In this document: piece after piece, positions 8,101-16,356 of the stretch
How positions within the stretch are numbered: position 1 is the stretch's first letter
Layout of the letters: every line of letters starts with the position of its first letter
Assembly (NCBI RefSeq): GCF_000934745.1
Contig: NZ_JYNO01000016.1
Span: 17,279-81,278 of the forward strand
Reading direction: 5' to 3'
DNA length: 64,000 bases
From: Desulfonatronum thioautotrophicum
Lineage (GTDB): Bacteria > Desulfobacterota > Desulfovibrionia > Desulfovibrionales > Desulfonatronaceae
Translations under genes and position numbers: made by a program
Notes under the pieces: model-generated
Told to the model about the DNA's origin: nothing
What the model saw: the letters and a program-made list of their open reading frames with translations, nothing else
The model's database searches: none

Positions 8101-8750
8101 TTCAAAAATATTATTTATTCCTAATGTTGACCATTAAAATTTCGCCTTCTTTTTCGTATTGGCACAAGCCTTTAAGCAACCTCTATGAAGGTGGTTTAAC
8201 AATTCATTTTTTTGATGATGATGAAAAATCAACAGTAGGTTCATCATATAAATTGGAAATCACTTTTGAATGCCTTCCTATACCAGAATCAATACCAGCA
8301 GTTCCGATAGATAAAGTTGATTCAGATCTTCTTGTTAGAACACTAAAGAAAGTTAAAGTATATCCTCTTGGAGACTTCCGGAGAGGTTTAGACGGAACAT
8401 CATTTTACCTAGCTATCGAGCAAGGGCCTACAAAGGCGGAATTCACTTGGTGGTCTAAATTGCCAAAGCAGTGGCAAATGTTCCGGGCAATTTTCACTGA
8501 GATGTCATTTTTATTGCACAAGACATTTCCAAGCTACAATTTTCAATTACTACCAGAAAGCGAAGTTGACCCTGAAGGTGCTATAAATGAGAGATATATC
8601 GTCTGTTTGGAGTGTGGATCAAATTTCAGAAGCCTCACAGAAAAGCATGTTGCATCTCATTTCTTGACCTTAGATGAATACCGTGAAAAGTGGGGATATG
8701 ATAAAGATACATGTTTAGCTGCAAAACACACTTCTAAACCCAATAATTAA
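8097..8750 (+). CDS. Protein with C-terminal Ros/MucR-type zinc finger
   Basis: 217 residues from a TTG overlapping the Mrr-like stop by 4 bases (ATG at 8124 is an alternative). The first ~160 residues are unknown. The C-terminal segment CLECGSNFRSLTEKHVASH followed by LTLDEYREKWGYD is the Ros/MucR fold: C-x2-C ... H-x3-H and then 'LTxxEYRxKWG'. That domain binds DNA in alphaproteobacterial regulators and some phage proteins. The fusion to a larger N-terminal domain and coupling to a nuclease suggest a DNA-targeting partner, but there is no direct evidence. GC content is lower than in the flanking UmuC cluster. Confidence 0.7.
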   Translation: MIQKYYLFLMLTIKISPSFSYWHKPLSNLYEGGLTIHFFDDDEKSTVGSSYKLEITFECLPIPESIPAVPIDKVDSDLLVRTLKKVKVYPLGDFRRGLDGTSFYLAIEQGPTKAEFTWWSKLPKQWQMFRAIFTEMSFLLHKTFPSYNFQLLPESEVDPEGAINERYIVCLECGSNFRSLTEKHVASHFLTLDEYREKWGYDKDTCLAAKHTSKPNN

Positions 8751-8819
8751 GGGATGTTTAGATATTTTTAGTAGCAAAATATCCGTAATCAATTTCCTGG
8801 CTCTCATGATCCCAGAAGG

Positions 8820-10097
8820 TTACAACACCCTCGGCAACTCCTTCCAATCCGTCGTGTATCTTGGGCTCAAATGCGCTTGCCGCATCACCCAGCGCTGGCC
8901 CGTGCCTTCAGCGCCAACCCGCATGGTCATCGCTCCCCACTTGGCATTGACCTTGTCCATGACCTCCATCAGGGCCTTGCTCCGAGCCCTGTCTTTTGGC
9001 GACGGCTCGAACAGGTTCAGCCTGCGGCCTTGCTCCTTCTCGATTCCGAAGACCATCACCCCGGCCTTGCGGTACTCGTAGCCTGACCTGAATATCTGCT
9101 CCAGAACTCTCTGGGCCGCCCGGATCAGGTCCGGCGTATGGCTTGAGGGAAGGGCCAGGGAGACGGTGGCCGCGTTGCTATACTGCGGTCTGTCCAGGCG
9201 AAAACGGTCCGTGAGTAAAAAAACCTGAAGTTGCCCAGCCACGCACTTCTGCCCGCGCAATCTTTCCCCGACCCTGGCTGCATAGCCACAAACGATCTGC
9301 TCAAGCTGTTCATTGTCCGTGACCGCCTTTGCGAAGGTCCGTGAACAGACGATGCTCTTGGGTGTTGCCACGGTCTGATCCAGCGGAATGCACGGGATGC
9401 CCTGAAGCTCCAGCAGGGTATGCATGCCGTTGACGGTCATCCGCTTCTTCACCCAATCTTTGTCCAGCTTGCTGAATTGCAAAGCATTGCGAATCCCGAA
9501 CTCGCGCAGCTTCTTGCTGTACCGACTGCCGATGCCCCAAACGTCCTCGATCTCGATTCCGGCCAGAATCCGGACCTGGTCTGGATAATCCACAAGACTG
9601 AAGGTCCCGCCGTGCTCTGGACTTTTTTTGGCCACCCGGTTGGCAATCTTGGCAAGGGTCTTGGTCGGGCCGATGCCGATGGAGACGGGAATGCCCGTCC
9701 ACTGGAGGACCGTGGCCCTGATCTCGCGAGCCAGGTCCAAGGGATGGTCATGCATTCGATCCAGACGCAGAAAAGCCTCGTCGATGGAGTAGATCTCCAT
9801 ATCCGGAGTGAACCGGGCGGCTGTATCCATCACGCGACGGGACATGTCGCCATACAAAACGAAGTTGGAGGAAAAAACGTGAACGCTGTGCTTTTTGAAC
9901 AGCGGCTGGAATTTGAACGCCGGCGCGCCCATGGGAATGTTCAGAGCTTTGGCCTCGTTGGAGCGGGCAATCACGCAGCCGTCGTTGTTGGACAGAACGA
10001 CAATGGGTTTGCCCCGCAGCTTCGGGTTGAACGCTCGCTCGCAGGAAGCGTAGAAATTGTTGCAGTCCAGTAGGGCAAAGATCGTCGAGGGCGGCAT
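8820..10097 (-). CDS. umuC: Y-family DNA polymerase V subunit UmuC
   Basis: 425 residues starting MPPSTIFALLDCNNFYASCE. The palm motifs are intact: FALLDCNNFYASCE near residues 7-20 and 'YSIDEAFLRL' (the catalytic D-E pair), then VSIGIGPTKTLAKIANR. It carries the UmuC C-terminal little-finger and tail region. It performs error-prone translesion synthesis with UmuD'. The start is 2 bases after the stop of the SRAP gene, so both form one operon. Its UmuD partner is not adjacent but 4.6 kb away at 14.7 kb. Complete. Confidence 0.95.
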   Translation of the reverse strand: MPPSTIFALLDCNNFYASCERAFNPKLRGKPIVVLSNNDGCVIARSNEAKALNIPMGAPAFKFQPLFKKHSVHVFSSNFVLYGDMSRRVMDTAARFTPDMEIYSIDEAFLRLDRMHDHPLDLAREIRATVLQWTGIPVSIGIGPTKTLAKIANRVAKKSPEHGGTFSLVDYPDQVRILAGIEIEDVWGIGSRYSKKLREFGIRNALQFSKLDKDWVKKRMTVNGMHTLLELQGIPCIPLDQTVATPKSIVCSRTFAKAVTDNEQLEQIVCGYAARVGERLRGQKCVAGQLQVFLLTDRFRLDRPQYSNAATVSLALPSSHTPDLIRAAQRVLEQIFRSGYEYRKAGVMVFGIEKEQGRRLNLFEPSPKDRARSKALMEVMDKVNAKWGAMTMRVGAEGTGQRWVMRQAHLSPRYTTDWKELPRVL

Positions 10098-10099
10098 GG

Positions 10100-10786
10100 T
10101 CAACCTTGGTTTTCGTCCGGCAGCAGGACCGGGACGATGCAATCCGGATCGTTGTTTTTCGGGCTGTTGACCCTGGTACTCACCGGTTGAATATGGGTTG
10201 GTGTATCAGCGTAAGGCTGAAGCATGACGTCAATCTGTTCCCGGCGGCTCTCAGGCGATAGCCATGTCGAATAATCCTCGGGTTTGATGATCACCGGCAT
10301 CCGGTCGTGGATGGTCGCCACGACCTCATTGGCGCTGGTGGTCAAGATGGCGCAGGAATCGATGATTTCACTCGTCTTCGGGTTCTTCCAGGACTCCCAG
10401 ATACCGACCATGGAGAACAGTTCCAGGTTTTCAAAGCGAACCAGAAACGGTTGTTTCCTGGCTCCGGACTTCTTCCACTCCAGGAACCCGTTGGCCGGGA
10501 TCAGGCAGCGACGGCTTCTGATGGCGGATCGAAAACTGGGCTTCTCCCAAACGGTTTCCGAGCGAGCGTTGATGCTTCTCGGCGATTTAATCACGTCTTT
10601 CGTCCATGAAGGGATAAATCCCCACTGGAACCTGACGAGTTTTCTACCCGTTGATTGCCCGACTACAGCCACGATATCCTGGCCAGGAGCGATGTTGTAG
10701 CTCGCCGGAATGGAAATGTCCGAATCCGCCAGATCGTAATGATCAGCAAGGGAAAGAGTTATCCACAGCACAAAGCGGCCACACAT
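10100..10786 (-). CDS. yedK: SRAP family protein (HMCES/YedK), abasic-site DNA-protein crosslinker
   Basis: 228 residues with the processed N-terminus MCGRF: Cys2 is the catalytic nucleophile that forms a thiazolidine with abasic sites in ssDNA. The other family residues are present: Asn31 (YNIAPGQ), NARSET (73-78), Glu103 (NGFLEW) and His160 (IHDRMPVI). Length is normal. GGAG precedes the ATG. In operon with umuC, a common bacterial pairing (SOS-associated, as the family name says), so it probably protects abasic sites during translesion synthesis. Confidence 0.95.
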   Translation of the reverse strand: MCGRFVLWITLSLADHYDLADSDISIPASYNIAPGQDIVAVVGQSTGRKLVRFQWGFIPSWTKDVIKSPRSINARSETVWEKPSFRSAIRSRRCLIPANGFLEWKKSGARKQPFLVRFENLELFSMVGIWESWKNPKTSEIIDSCAILTTSANEVVATIHDRMPVIIKPEDYSTWLSPESRREQIDVMLQPYADTPTHIQPVSTRVNSPKNNDPDCIVPVLLPDENQG

Positions 10787-10828
10787 CGGTGTCTCCTAAC
10801 CTGCAAGATTCTGTCAGTTGTTGGTGCT

Positions 10829-11014
10829 CTATCCGGCGTTGAACTCTGCAACCGTTTTGGCATACTCGTCGTTTAGCCTGTCCATTGATTTCAATTCAGC
10901 CCAACCTTCGATAACCTGAACGGAGAAGGCGGTAAGTCTTTCCCTGAACTCCCTAACATTTAGGCGGTGCAGGACAAAACGTGATTCTTGCGAAGCGGAA
11001 ATGAAAAATCCCAT
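10829..11014 (-). CDS. Small hypothetical protein (61 aa)
   Basis: The frame runs from MGFFISASQESRFVLHRLN to a C-terminal helix with DRLNDEYAKTVAEFNAG. GAGGAG stands 8 bases before this ATG, so I prefer it over the longer frame starting at 11158. It lies 43 bases upstream of the SRAP gene on the same strand and could be part of that operon. Mostly helical, no membrane segment, family unknown. Confidence 0.45.
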   Translation of the reverse strand: MGFFISASQESRFVLHRLNVREFRERLTAFSVQVIEGWAELKSMDRLNDEYAKTVAEFNAG

Positions 11015-11082
11015 GAACAATGCTCCTCTAAAGGTTTCATGAAATAACGCAATGCGAATCCAACCTACAAAGTGAAAACGCA

Positions 11083-11796
11083 ATGACTCGAAAATACTTA
11101 TCCTTTGACATTGAAACGGCCAAAATCCTGCCTCAACAGACGCGAGACATCCATGCATTCCGGCCCTTGGGCATCACCTGTGCGGCGGCGGTTGCCCAGG
11201 ATCAGGAGAACCCGTATCTATTCTACTCCAAAACTGCCTCCGGCGCGTATGCCCCTCGGATGACTCCCGAAGATATGGGACGGATGATCGACTTTTTGCT
11301 GGAACAGATGGCTGCCGGGTACACGGTTCTGACGCACAACGGCCTTGGTTTCGACTTCGATATTTTGGCCGAGGAAACGGGCCGTATTGTCGATTGCAGC
11401 GCCATTGCCCTGGATCATGTGGACACCATGTTCCACTTCTTTTGTTGCAAAGGCTTCGCCGTATCGCTCAATGCCGCTGCCACGGCTTTGGGTATTGCCA
11501 AAACTGAGGAAGCAGGCGGGGCGATCGCTCCCGTATTGTGGCTGCAAGGCGAACACGATCGCGTGTTGCGGTATGTGGCTAATGACTGCCGAATGACCCT
11601 GGAAATCGCGGTGACCAGCGAACGAAAAGGCCGACTGAAATGGGTCACGAAAAAGGGCGTAACAAGCGAGCTTCTCCTAAGAGACGGCTGGTTTAAGGTC
11701 AAGGACGCGATGAAGCTCGGTCTGCCGGACATATCCTGGCTGGACAACCCTTGGCCCAGAGAAAAGTTCACGGGATGGCTTATGAACGAGCCATGA
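11083..11796 (+). CDS. RNase H-like 3'-5' exonuclease (DEDDy type)
   Basis: 237 residues. Exo I is LSFDIET near residues 6-12 (Asp9, Glu11), Exo II is HNGLGFDFDIL and Exo III is YVANDCRM (Tyr and Asp), so all metal ligands of the DEDDy family are present. No polymerase domain is attached. Such free-standing proteins trim DNA 3' ends, or RNA. It diverges from the umuC/SRAP operon and sits among DNA-repair genes, which suggests a role in repair or element maintenance. No strong Shine-Dalgarno at the ATG. Confidence 0.82.
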   Translation: MTRKYLSFDIETAKILPQQTRDIHAFRPLGITCAAAVAQDQENPYLFYSKTASGAYAPRMTPEDMGRMIDFLLEQMAAGYTVLTHNGLGFDFDILAEETGRIVDCSAIALDHVDTMFHFFCCKGFAVSLNAAATALGIAKTEEAGGAIAPVLWLQGEHDRVLRYVANDCRMTLEIAVTSERKGRLKWVTKKGVTSELLLRDGWFKVKDAMKLGLPDISWLDNPWPREKFTGWLMNEP

Positions 11797-11855
11797 AATA
11801 CTGCCGCCGAGTCCATGAACAGGCCCAGGCGGCAGCAGGGGGATGAGACAGTTTA

Positions 11856-12404
11856 TCAGTCAGAACTGATTTCAATCTGCCTGGCACTGGCTGGCAGAGT
11901 CTTTTGGCGTGGTATGGCGATTTTCAGAACGCCTTGCTTGAATGAGGCCTTGATGTCGTCCTTGGCGCAGTCATCCGGAAGTGACAATACTCTCTGGAAA
12001 CTCCCGTAACTGCGCTCCATGCGGTAGTAGCCCTTGCCCTTGTCTTCATGCTCGTGACGCTTTTCTCCGCGTATGATCAGGCTGTCGTCCCGCAGCTCGA
12101 TGTTCAGGTCTTTTTCGTCCACTCCGGGCAGCTCAACGGAAATCTGGTACTGATTGTCTGATCCGCTGACATCCAGCTGCGGTTTAAGGACCCCTTCCAG
12201 GCCGGTTGAATGTTCGGGAAGATCGCGTAACATGTCCCATCGTGGGTAGCCACGGACCATTGTATCGAAAAGCCTGTCGACTTCCGAATGAATACGATCC
12301 CGAGGCGACCCTGTCTGCATGGTCGGAGCGTGCTGCACGGGCACGGATTTTTCCTGCTCTTCCTTTTTGAACCAGTTCCAGGGATTCAGTTTCGAAATAT
12401 TCAT
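11856..12404 (-). CDS. Hsp20 small heat-shock protein
   Basis: 182 residues with the alpha-crystallin domain: VLKPQLDVSGSDNQYQISVE, then ELPGVDEKDLNIELRDDSL, RGEKRHE, the YGSFQRVLSLP strand and a closing FKQGVLKIAIPR. A flexible N-terminal arm (about 1-75) precedes it. It is an ATP-independent holdase that keeps denatured proteins soluble. Monocistronic; the AT-rich 220 bp upstream has no CIRCE element that I can see. The C-terminal I-x-I/V anchor is weak (ASARQIEISSD), so oligomer type is uncertain. Confidence 0.92.
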   Translation of the reverse strand: MNISKLNPWNWFKKEEQEKSVPVQHAPTMQTGSPRDRIHSEVDRLFDTMVRGYPRWDMLRDLPEHSTGLEGVLKPQLDVSGSDNQYQISVELPGVDEKDLNIELRDDSLIIRGEKRHEHEDKGKGYYRMERSYGSFQRVLSLPDDCAKDDIKASFKQGVLKIAIPRQKTLPASARQIEISSD

Positions 12405-12625
12405 AACATCCTCCTATAATTGATTTTAATTGAAAATAAAACATCCGATGGTCATGTCAAGACGAAATATCCGTGGAACCTTGGGGCAGGGCATAGCCAG
12501 CCTTTCTGCCGGTTTTCACTGGGGGTGTCCGATTCCAGACTTTCGTGATGCTGGTTCAGCGTCTGAACACCATGTCGGATGTCGATCTCACCACACCTTA
12601 ACCCAACATAAAAGTAATCACAGGT

Positions 12626-13612
12626 ATGTTTCCAAATTCGCATCAGGTCATTAGGCCAGGAGAACCGATTATCTTCATCGGAGGCGGCACAATTGAGGAT
12701 TACACCGCTGCCGCGTTGCTGTTCACGATGGAAGATATTGATTACCGTGGCAACATCACGACCAATGCGGATTGCATCTACAACTTTGCCATGCAGAATC
12801 AGTGGAAACTCCAGGCCTATCTCGGGGTACCCGACTATCCCATTACCCTGAGCGAGGCGAGGGCCTGGAACCCTTTTCCGATGGAATACCGGAAGGATTC
12901 CATCAAGGTACACCAATTGCCACTTCTTGATGAGCATCCCGAGAATCCGGACTGGCCTTCTGGATATGTCCACGGAGAAACTTTCCTGAAAGACCAACTT
13001 CACGCGGCTATTGCAGACAAGGTGCCCCTGACCCTGCTCATTACCAACCCTTTGACCCCACTGACCACCGTGCTTCAGAAAGATCCGGAGTTGGCCCAAG
13101 GGATCAAGCGGGTGATCTGGATGGGCGGGGCCGTTCACGCGCCCGGCAATCTGGACCCTGACACCATTCCCGCCGAGATAGCCAATCCCAAAGCCGAATG
13201 GAACGTTTTCTGGGACCCATATGCCGTTGATTGGATATTTCAGGAGACAGATCTTTCTATTATACTTTGCCCGCTTGACGTCACGAGCCAGGCCAAGCTG
13301 ACGCCGCGGTTTCTGTCCATGTTACAGTCACAGGGGCAAGAATCTCGTTATTCGCGAATCGTTCATAGCCTCTACAGCCTCGTGGAAGGCCAGCCATTCT
13401 TTGAAATGTGGAACTCCCTTGCCGCTGTCTATCTCGCCAAGCCGGACCTCTTTGACCCGCCAGTCTCGATGACCTTTCGCGTTGAGACCGAGGGATTCAT
13501 GCAGGGTGCGCTTGTCCAAGACCCTGAGGGCAGGCGGCTTGATGTCGTTTTGAACATCAAGGATAAAGATGCCTTTTACGAGTATGTGCTGAACAGATTG
13601 AAACAGAATTGA
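12626..13612 (+). CDS. Nucleoside hydrolase-like protein with eroded active site
   Basis: 328 residues with the inosine-uridine nucleoside hydrolase fold: the substrate-loop segment AEWNVFWDPYAVDWIF, the 'WMGGAVHAPGN' strand-loop and PLDVTSQAKLT are conserved. However, the N-terminal metal site normally reading D-T-D-x-G-x-D-D reads here FIGGGTIEDYTAA: two Asp, including the general base, are replaced and the third is Glu. The usual 'HDP' near the C-terminus reads MWNS. Hydrolysis by the usual mechanism is therefore unlikely; nucleoside binding may be kept. The reading frame is long and intact, so it is a changed protein, not simple decay. Confidence 0.78.
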   Translation: MFPNSHQVIRPGEPIIFIGGGTIEDYTAAALLFTMEDIDYRGNITTNADCIYNFAMQNQWKLQAYLGVPDYPITLSEARAWNPFPMEYRKDSIKVHQLPLLDEHPENPDWPSGYVHGETFLKDQLHAAIADKVPLTLLITNPLTPLTTVLQKDPELAQGIKRVIWMGGAVHAPGNLDPDTIPAEIANPKAEWNVFWDPYAVDWIFQETDLSIILCPLDVTSQAKLTPRFLSMLQSQGQESRYSRIVHSLYSLVEGQPFFEMWNSLAAVYLAKPDLFDPPVSMTFRVETEGFMQGALVQDPEGRRLDVVLNIKDKDAFYEYVLNRLKQN

Positions 13613-13648
13613 AAAAAAAACCAAGAAGACCAAAAGCGAATCCTAAAA

Positions 13649-14530
13649 ATGATCACCACGACCAGCCTGACCAAGATAGGCATTTTTTATGACGGCAATT
13701 TCTTCTTTCATGTCAGCAACCATTACCTTTACGACCATCCACGCCGCTCTCGAATCAGCATAACCGGAATTCACCAGTTCATCGTTCATGAAGTGGCCCG
13801 CCAGGAAGAGCGTCCGGTCAAGCATTGCAAGATCGTGGACATGCACTATTTCCGGGGCCGCGTCGCCGCCTATGACGCGCAAGCCCGCGACCTGCTTCTC
13901 AAGGAGCGGATCTTCGACGACATCTTGATGAAAGAAGGAGTTATTACCCATTATCTGCCCTTATCCCCAGAAGGGGAAAAAGGCATCGATGTCTGGCTGG
14001 CCCTGGAAGCCTTTGAACTTGCCATTTTCAAAAAGTACGACGTAATTGCCCTGATCGGCTGCGATGGCGACTATCTTCCGCTGGTACGAAAGCTGAACAC
14101 CATCGGTGCTCGAGTCATGGTTCTGGGCTGTGACTTCGAATACACGGATCAGTTCGGAAACCATCGAGCGACCAAGACATCCCAAGCCCTGCTGGAGAGC
14201 GCGACGTATCCGATTCTGCTCAACCAGGTCACCGATGACCCGGATCGCCAGGATGATGCGCTGGTCCGCAACCTGTTCGTCAATGAAAAATATCGACAAA
14301 TTGCCACTCCGGCACCAGACCTGCAAAAGGGCACAGTGGTCTCAAACCAGGGAGGTTACGGATTTATCCGTCCCGACAACGGAGGTGAAAATCTGTTTTT
14401 TCATTACAGTGAAACGGGTGAGGTGGACATGGATGATTTTGAGGTCGGCAGCAGGGTATCCTTCTATGCGACAAGTACGGCCAAGGGACCAAGCGCGGTC
14501 AAGGTTGAAATCCTTCCACAAAGCTTATGA
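13649..14530 (+). CDS. NYN (LabA/DUF88) nuclease domain fused to a cold-shock domain
   Basis: 293 residues. The NYN domain spans about 8-205: GIFYDGNFFF (first Asp), GEKGIDVWLALEAFELAI (Asp) and LIGCDGDYLPLVRKL (Asp pair), the acidic PIN-like metal site. The C-terminal 65 residues are a cold-shock domain with QGGYGFIRPDNGGENLFFH, the RNP1/RNP2-like nucleic-acid-binding strands. Such a fusion suggests an RNase directed to single-stranded RNA. It follows the nucleoside hydrolase-like gene by 36 bases and is followed by a small gene 15 bases later, so an operon is likely. Confidence 0.88.
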   Translation: MITTTSLTKIGIFYDGNFFFHVSNHYLYDHPRRSRISITGIHQFIVHEVARQEERPVKHCKIVDMHYFRGRVAAYDAQARDLLLKERIFDDILMKEGVITHYLPLSPEGEKGIDVWLALEAFELAIFKKYDVIALIGCDGDYLPLVRKLNTIGARVMVLGCDFEYTDQFGNHRATKTSQALLESATYPILLNQVTDDPDRQDDALVRNLFVNEKYRQIATPAPDLQKGTVVSNQGGYGFIRPDNGGENLFFHYSETGEVDMDDFEVGSRVSFYATSTAKGPSAVKVEILPQSL

Positions 14531-14545
14531 GCAAGGGAGGCCATA

Positions 14546-14731
14546 ATGGCTGAAAACTGCGCCAAGTGTAAGTTCAGAGCAAAATATGATCAGAACCCCC
14601 GGTCCCTTCTGGGACGCTTCTGGCGCTGGCACATCAATTTTTGTCCGGGTTTCAAAAAATACTTCACAGGGCTGTCCCGCCTGGAGCAGATGAAGGCCTC
14701 TGTGCGCTACAACTTCAGAAAGTACCTGTAG
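14546..14731 (+). CDS. Small conserved-looking protein with one CxxC (61 aa)
   Basis: Starts MAENCAKCKFRAKYD and carries an aromatic, basic middle (RFWRWHINFCPG). GGGAGG stands 6 bases before the ATG. With three Cys (CAKC plus FCPG) it could bind a metal, but a single pair is not a full site. It follows the NYN-CSD gene closely and probably shares its transcript. I do not know the function. Confidence 0.55.
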   Translation: MAENCAKCKFRAKYDQNPRSLLGRFWRWHINFCPGFKKYFTGLSRLEQMKASVRYNFRKYL

Positions 14732-14746
14732 CAAGAAGGCCGGGGC

Positions 14747-15181
14747 TCAAACCAATTTTCGGATCACGCTGTTCACCACGCCCCAGACTTCGCAGTCCAT
14801 CTCCGAGGTGATCTCAATGTCCTTGAAGTCGCTGTTGGCCGGGACGAGGTAGGCCTTGCCGTGGCGCAGCAATAAGGTCTTGACCGTGAACTCCCCATGG
14901 ACGATGGCCACGACCACCGAGCCACTGATCGGTTCCAGGGACTTGTCCACGACGAGCATGTCCCCGTCGAAGATGCCTGCGTCTTTCATGGACTGGCCGC
15001 TGACCCGGACCAGGAATGTGGCTGGCGGGTTCCTGACCAGGTACTCGTTCAGATCCAGGCGCTTTTCCAGGAAGTCCTCGGCGGGCGAGGGAAAGCCAGC
15101 GGGCAGCCGGCACAGCAGCAAGGGCGTTTTCAGCATGGTGCGCCGTACCAGACGGGCTACTTGGCCAAGATTTCTCCTCAT
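14747..15181 (-). CDS. umuD: UmuD, self-cleaving subunit of DNA polymerase V
   Basis: 144 residues in the S24 family. The cleavage site is Ala28-Gly29 in LPAGFPSPAEDF; the catalytic dyad is Ser64 (SGQSMKD) and Lys101 (FTVKTL). The sequence GFPSPAEDFLEKRLDLNEYL is close to the UmuD core. The start at 15181 gives the usual length; the frame is open further upstream, but that would overlap the next gene. RecA-ssDNA triggers self-cleavage to UmuD', the partner of UmuC, whose gene is 4.6 kb to the left. Confidence 0.9.
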   Translation of the reverse strand: MRRNLGQVARLVRRTMLKTPLLLCRLPAGFPSPAEDFLEKRLDLNEYLVRNPPATFLVRVSGQSMKDAGIFDGDMLVVDKSLEPISGSVVVAIVHGEFTVKTLLLRHGKAYLVPANSDFKDIEITSEMDCEVWGVVNSVIRKLV

Positions 15182-15204
15182 GAAAACGCCCCGATGCCGC
15201 TCAT

Positions 15205-15363
15205 CTACTTCAGGTTGTCGATATTGATGGGCTTGCCGCAGTTCGGGCAACGCATCAGCTTAATCATTTTGGCCCTGGGCTGATACAAGTGCCGAACCCC
15301 TTTGTTCGTGATCACATACGCCACGGTTACTGGATGACCGCATTCGCAATACCGCTGTTGCAT
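15205..15363 (-). CDS. Small zinc-ribbon protein (52 aa)
   Basis: MQQRYCECGHPVTVAYVITN, then RCPNCGKPINIDNLK: two CxxC-type knuckles (CEC, CPNC) form a probable zinc ribbon. AAGGG precedes this ATG. It lies between the repressor and umuD on the same strand, 23 bases before umuD. Function unknown; it may bind nucleic acid or a protein partner. Confidence 0.6.
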   Translation of the reverse strand: MQQRYCECGHPVTVAYVITNKGVRHLYQPRAKMIKLMRCPNCGKPINIDNLK

Positions 15364-15411
15364 GATGTTTCCCTTGCATTTACTAATGTTAATGGTCAAG
15401 ATAAAAAAATA

Positions 15412-16041
15412 TCACGCGTAATTTCGGCTGCTCCACAGCACCCGGCCAATGATCCGCAAGGTCTCGATTTCGTCACCCTGGAGCGTGACTGGCTGATAGC
15501 GCTGGTTGGCGCTGTAAAGGGTGATCAGGCCGGGACGAGCCTGGACTCTTTTGATCTGCAAAACATCTAGGTGGCCCAAAACGTAGAGATTGTTGCTCAA
15601 AATCTCCGTCTGGCTCTGGTCGATCAGTACGCTGTCGCCAGATTCCAATTCGGGAGACATGCTGTCGCCCACCACGTCCATGACCACCATGCTGCCGGGG
15701 CGACCTTTCTCGCTGACCCAGGAGCGGGCAAAGGGAATCTCGCTAATGATATTGTCCTGGACTTCCAGTGAGCCGGACCCGGCGCAGGCCTTGGCGGAAA
15801 CCTTGGGGATGAACGTGGTCCTGGGTCTGTCGGATTGATAGACCGGCCCGGTTCCGGTTTTCAGCCATTCCAGATTCACCCCGAACATGTTGGCCAGGGT
15901 CAAGGCCCAGCTTTTGGGCACGCCTCGGGTTTTGGCCAAGGTAATGGCCGGAGGTTCGATGCCCAGCAGGTTGGCTAGGTCTTTCTGGCTGCCAATCTCG
16001 GCTACCTGGGATGCGCGTTTGAAGAAGTCGTCAAATTTCAT
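15412..16041 (-). CDS. CI/LexA-like repressor with HTH and S24 self-cleavage domain
   Basis: 209 residues. The N-terminal HTH (about 1-65) has QKDLANLLGIEPPAITLAKT and ends with the phage-repressor type 'FGVNLEWLKTGTG'. A linker holds the probable cleavage bond Ala87-Gly88 (KACAGSG). The protease domain has Ser127 (GDSMSP) and Lys164 (LQIKRV). Such repressors hold mobile elements or SOS-like regulons silent until RecA triggers cleavage. It could control the umuD/umuC cluster or the island itself. A partial dyad lies just upstream of its start. Confidence 0.88.
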   Translation of the reverse strand: MKFDDFFKRASQVAEIGSQKDLANLLGIEPPAITLAKTRGVPKSWALTLANMFGVNLEWLKTGTGPVYQSDRPRTTFIPKVSAKACAGSGSLEVQDNIISEIPFARSWVSEKGRPGSMVVMDVVGDSMSPELESGDSVLIDQSQTEILSNNLYVLGHLDVLQIKRVQARPGLITLYSANQRYQPVTLQGDEIETLRIIGRVLWSSRNYA

Positions 16042-16059
16042 GGGATGGCCTTGAAGAGA

Positions 16060-16076
16060 AACTATTTGCGAAAGTT
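16060..16076. promoter_or_regulatory. Possible operator of the CI-like repressor
   Basis: AACTATTTGCGAAAGTT, 19 bases upstream of the repressor start, is a partial dyad (AACT ... AGTT). Autoregulation at such a site is usual for this family. Weak evidence. Confidence 0.25.
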
Positions 16077-16179
16077 AATTGGCTGTCAAGTGCTTCCTCT
16101 ATTCAGTGCCTCTTGCATCCAGTGATATCGAGTTATGTCGAGGAGATGTGTTTTTGCTGACTATGGAATTAGGAGCTTT

Positions 16180-16197
16180 GACGTTGACTGTGGAATT
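16180..16197 (-). repeat. Dispersed 18-bp motif, copy 1
   Basis: AATTCCACAGTCAACGTC on the minus strand, identical to 31957-31974 and nearly identical to 33405-33420. A weaker copy (AATTCCATAGTCAGC) lies 24 bases away. Likely the end of a small mobile or REP-like element. Confidence 0.5.
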
Positions 16198-16356
16198 GCC
16201 CCAAAAATCGTATAGTGTACGGAGGTTCTATTCGCTCCTCGACGATGGATTCGACTTTAACAGCTTCAATAATTTCGGTTAACTCATGGTTATTTTCATT
16301 TATGATGAGCATAATCAATGTTGCTCGCCTCCAATGCATTCTGAGCACTTAAATGC

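Larger units (their letters stand above)
16042..16356. other. Intergenic region with no supported gene
   Basis: Contains the repressor upstream region and two copies of a dispersed motif: AATTCCATAGTCAGC and AATTCCACAGTCAACGTC on the minus strand (16156-16170 and 16180-16197). A 67-codon frame at 16079 has no ribosome-binding site and no recognisable product. Confidence 0.5.

Noticed and set aside
9420..10073. 217-codon frame opposite umuC
   Set aside because: Antisense shadow; no recognisable domain.
16079..16282. 67-codon frame MAVKCFLYSVPL
   Set aside because: No ribosome-binding site; contains the dispersed motif; looks like intergenic sequence.
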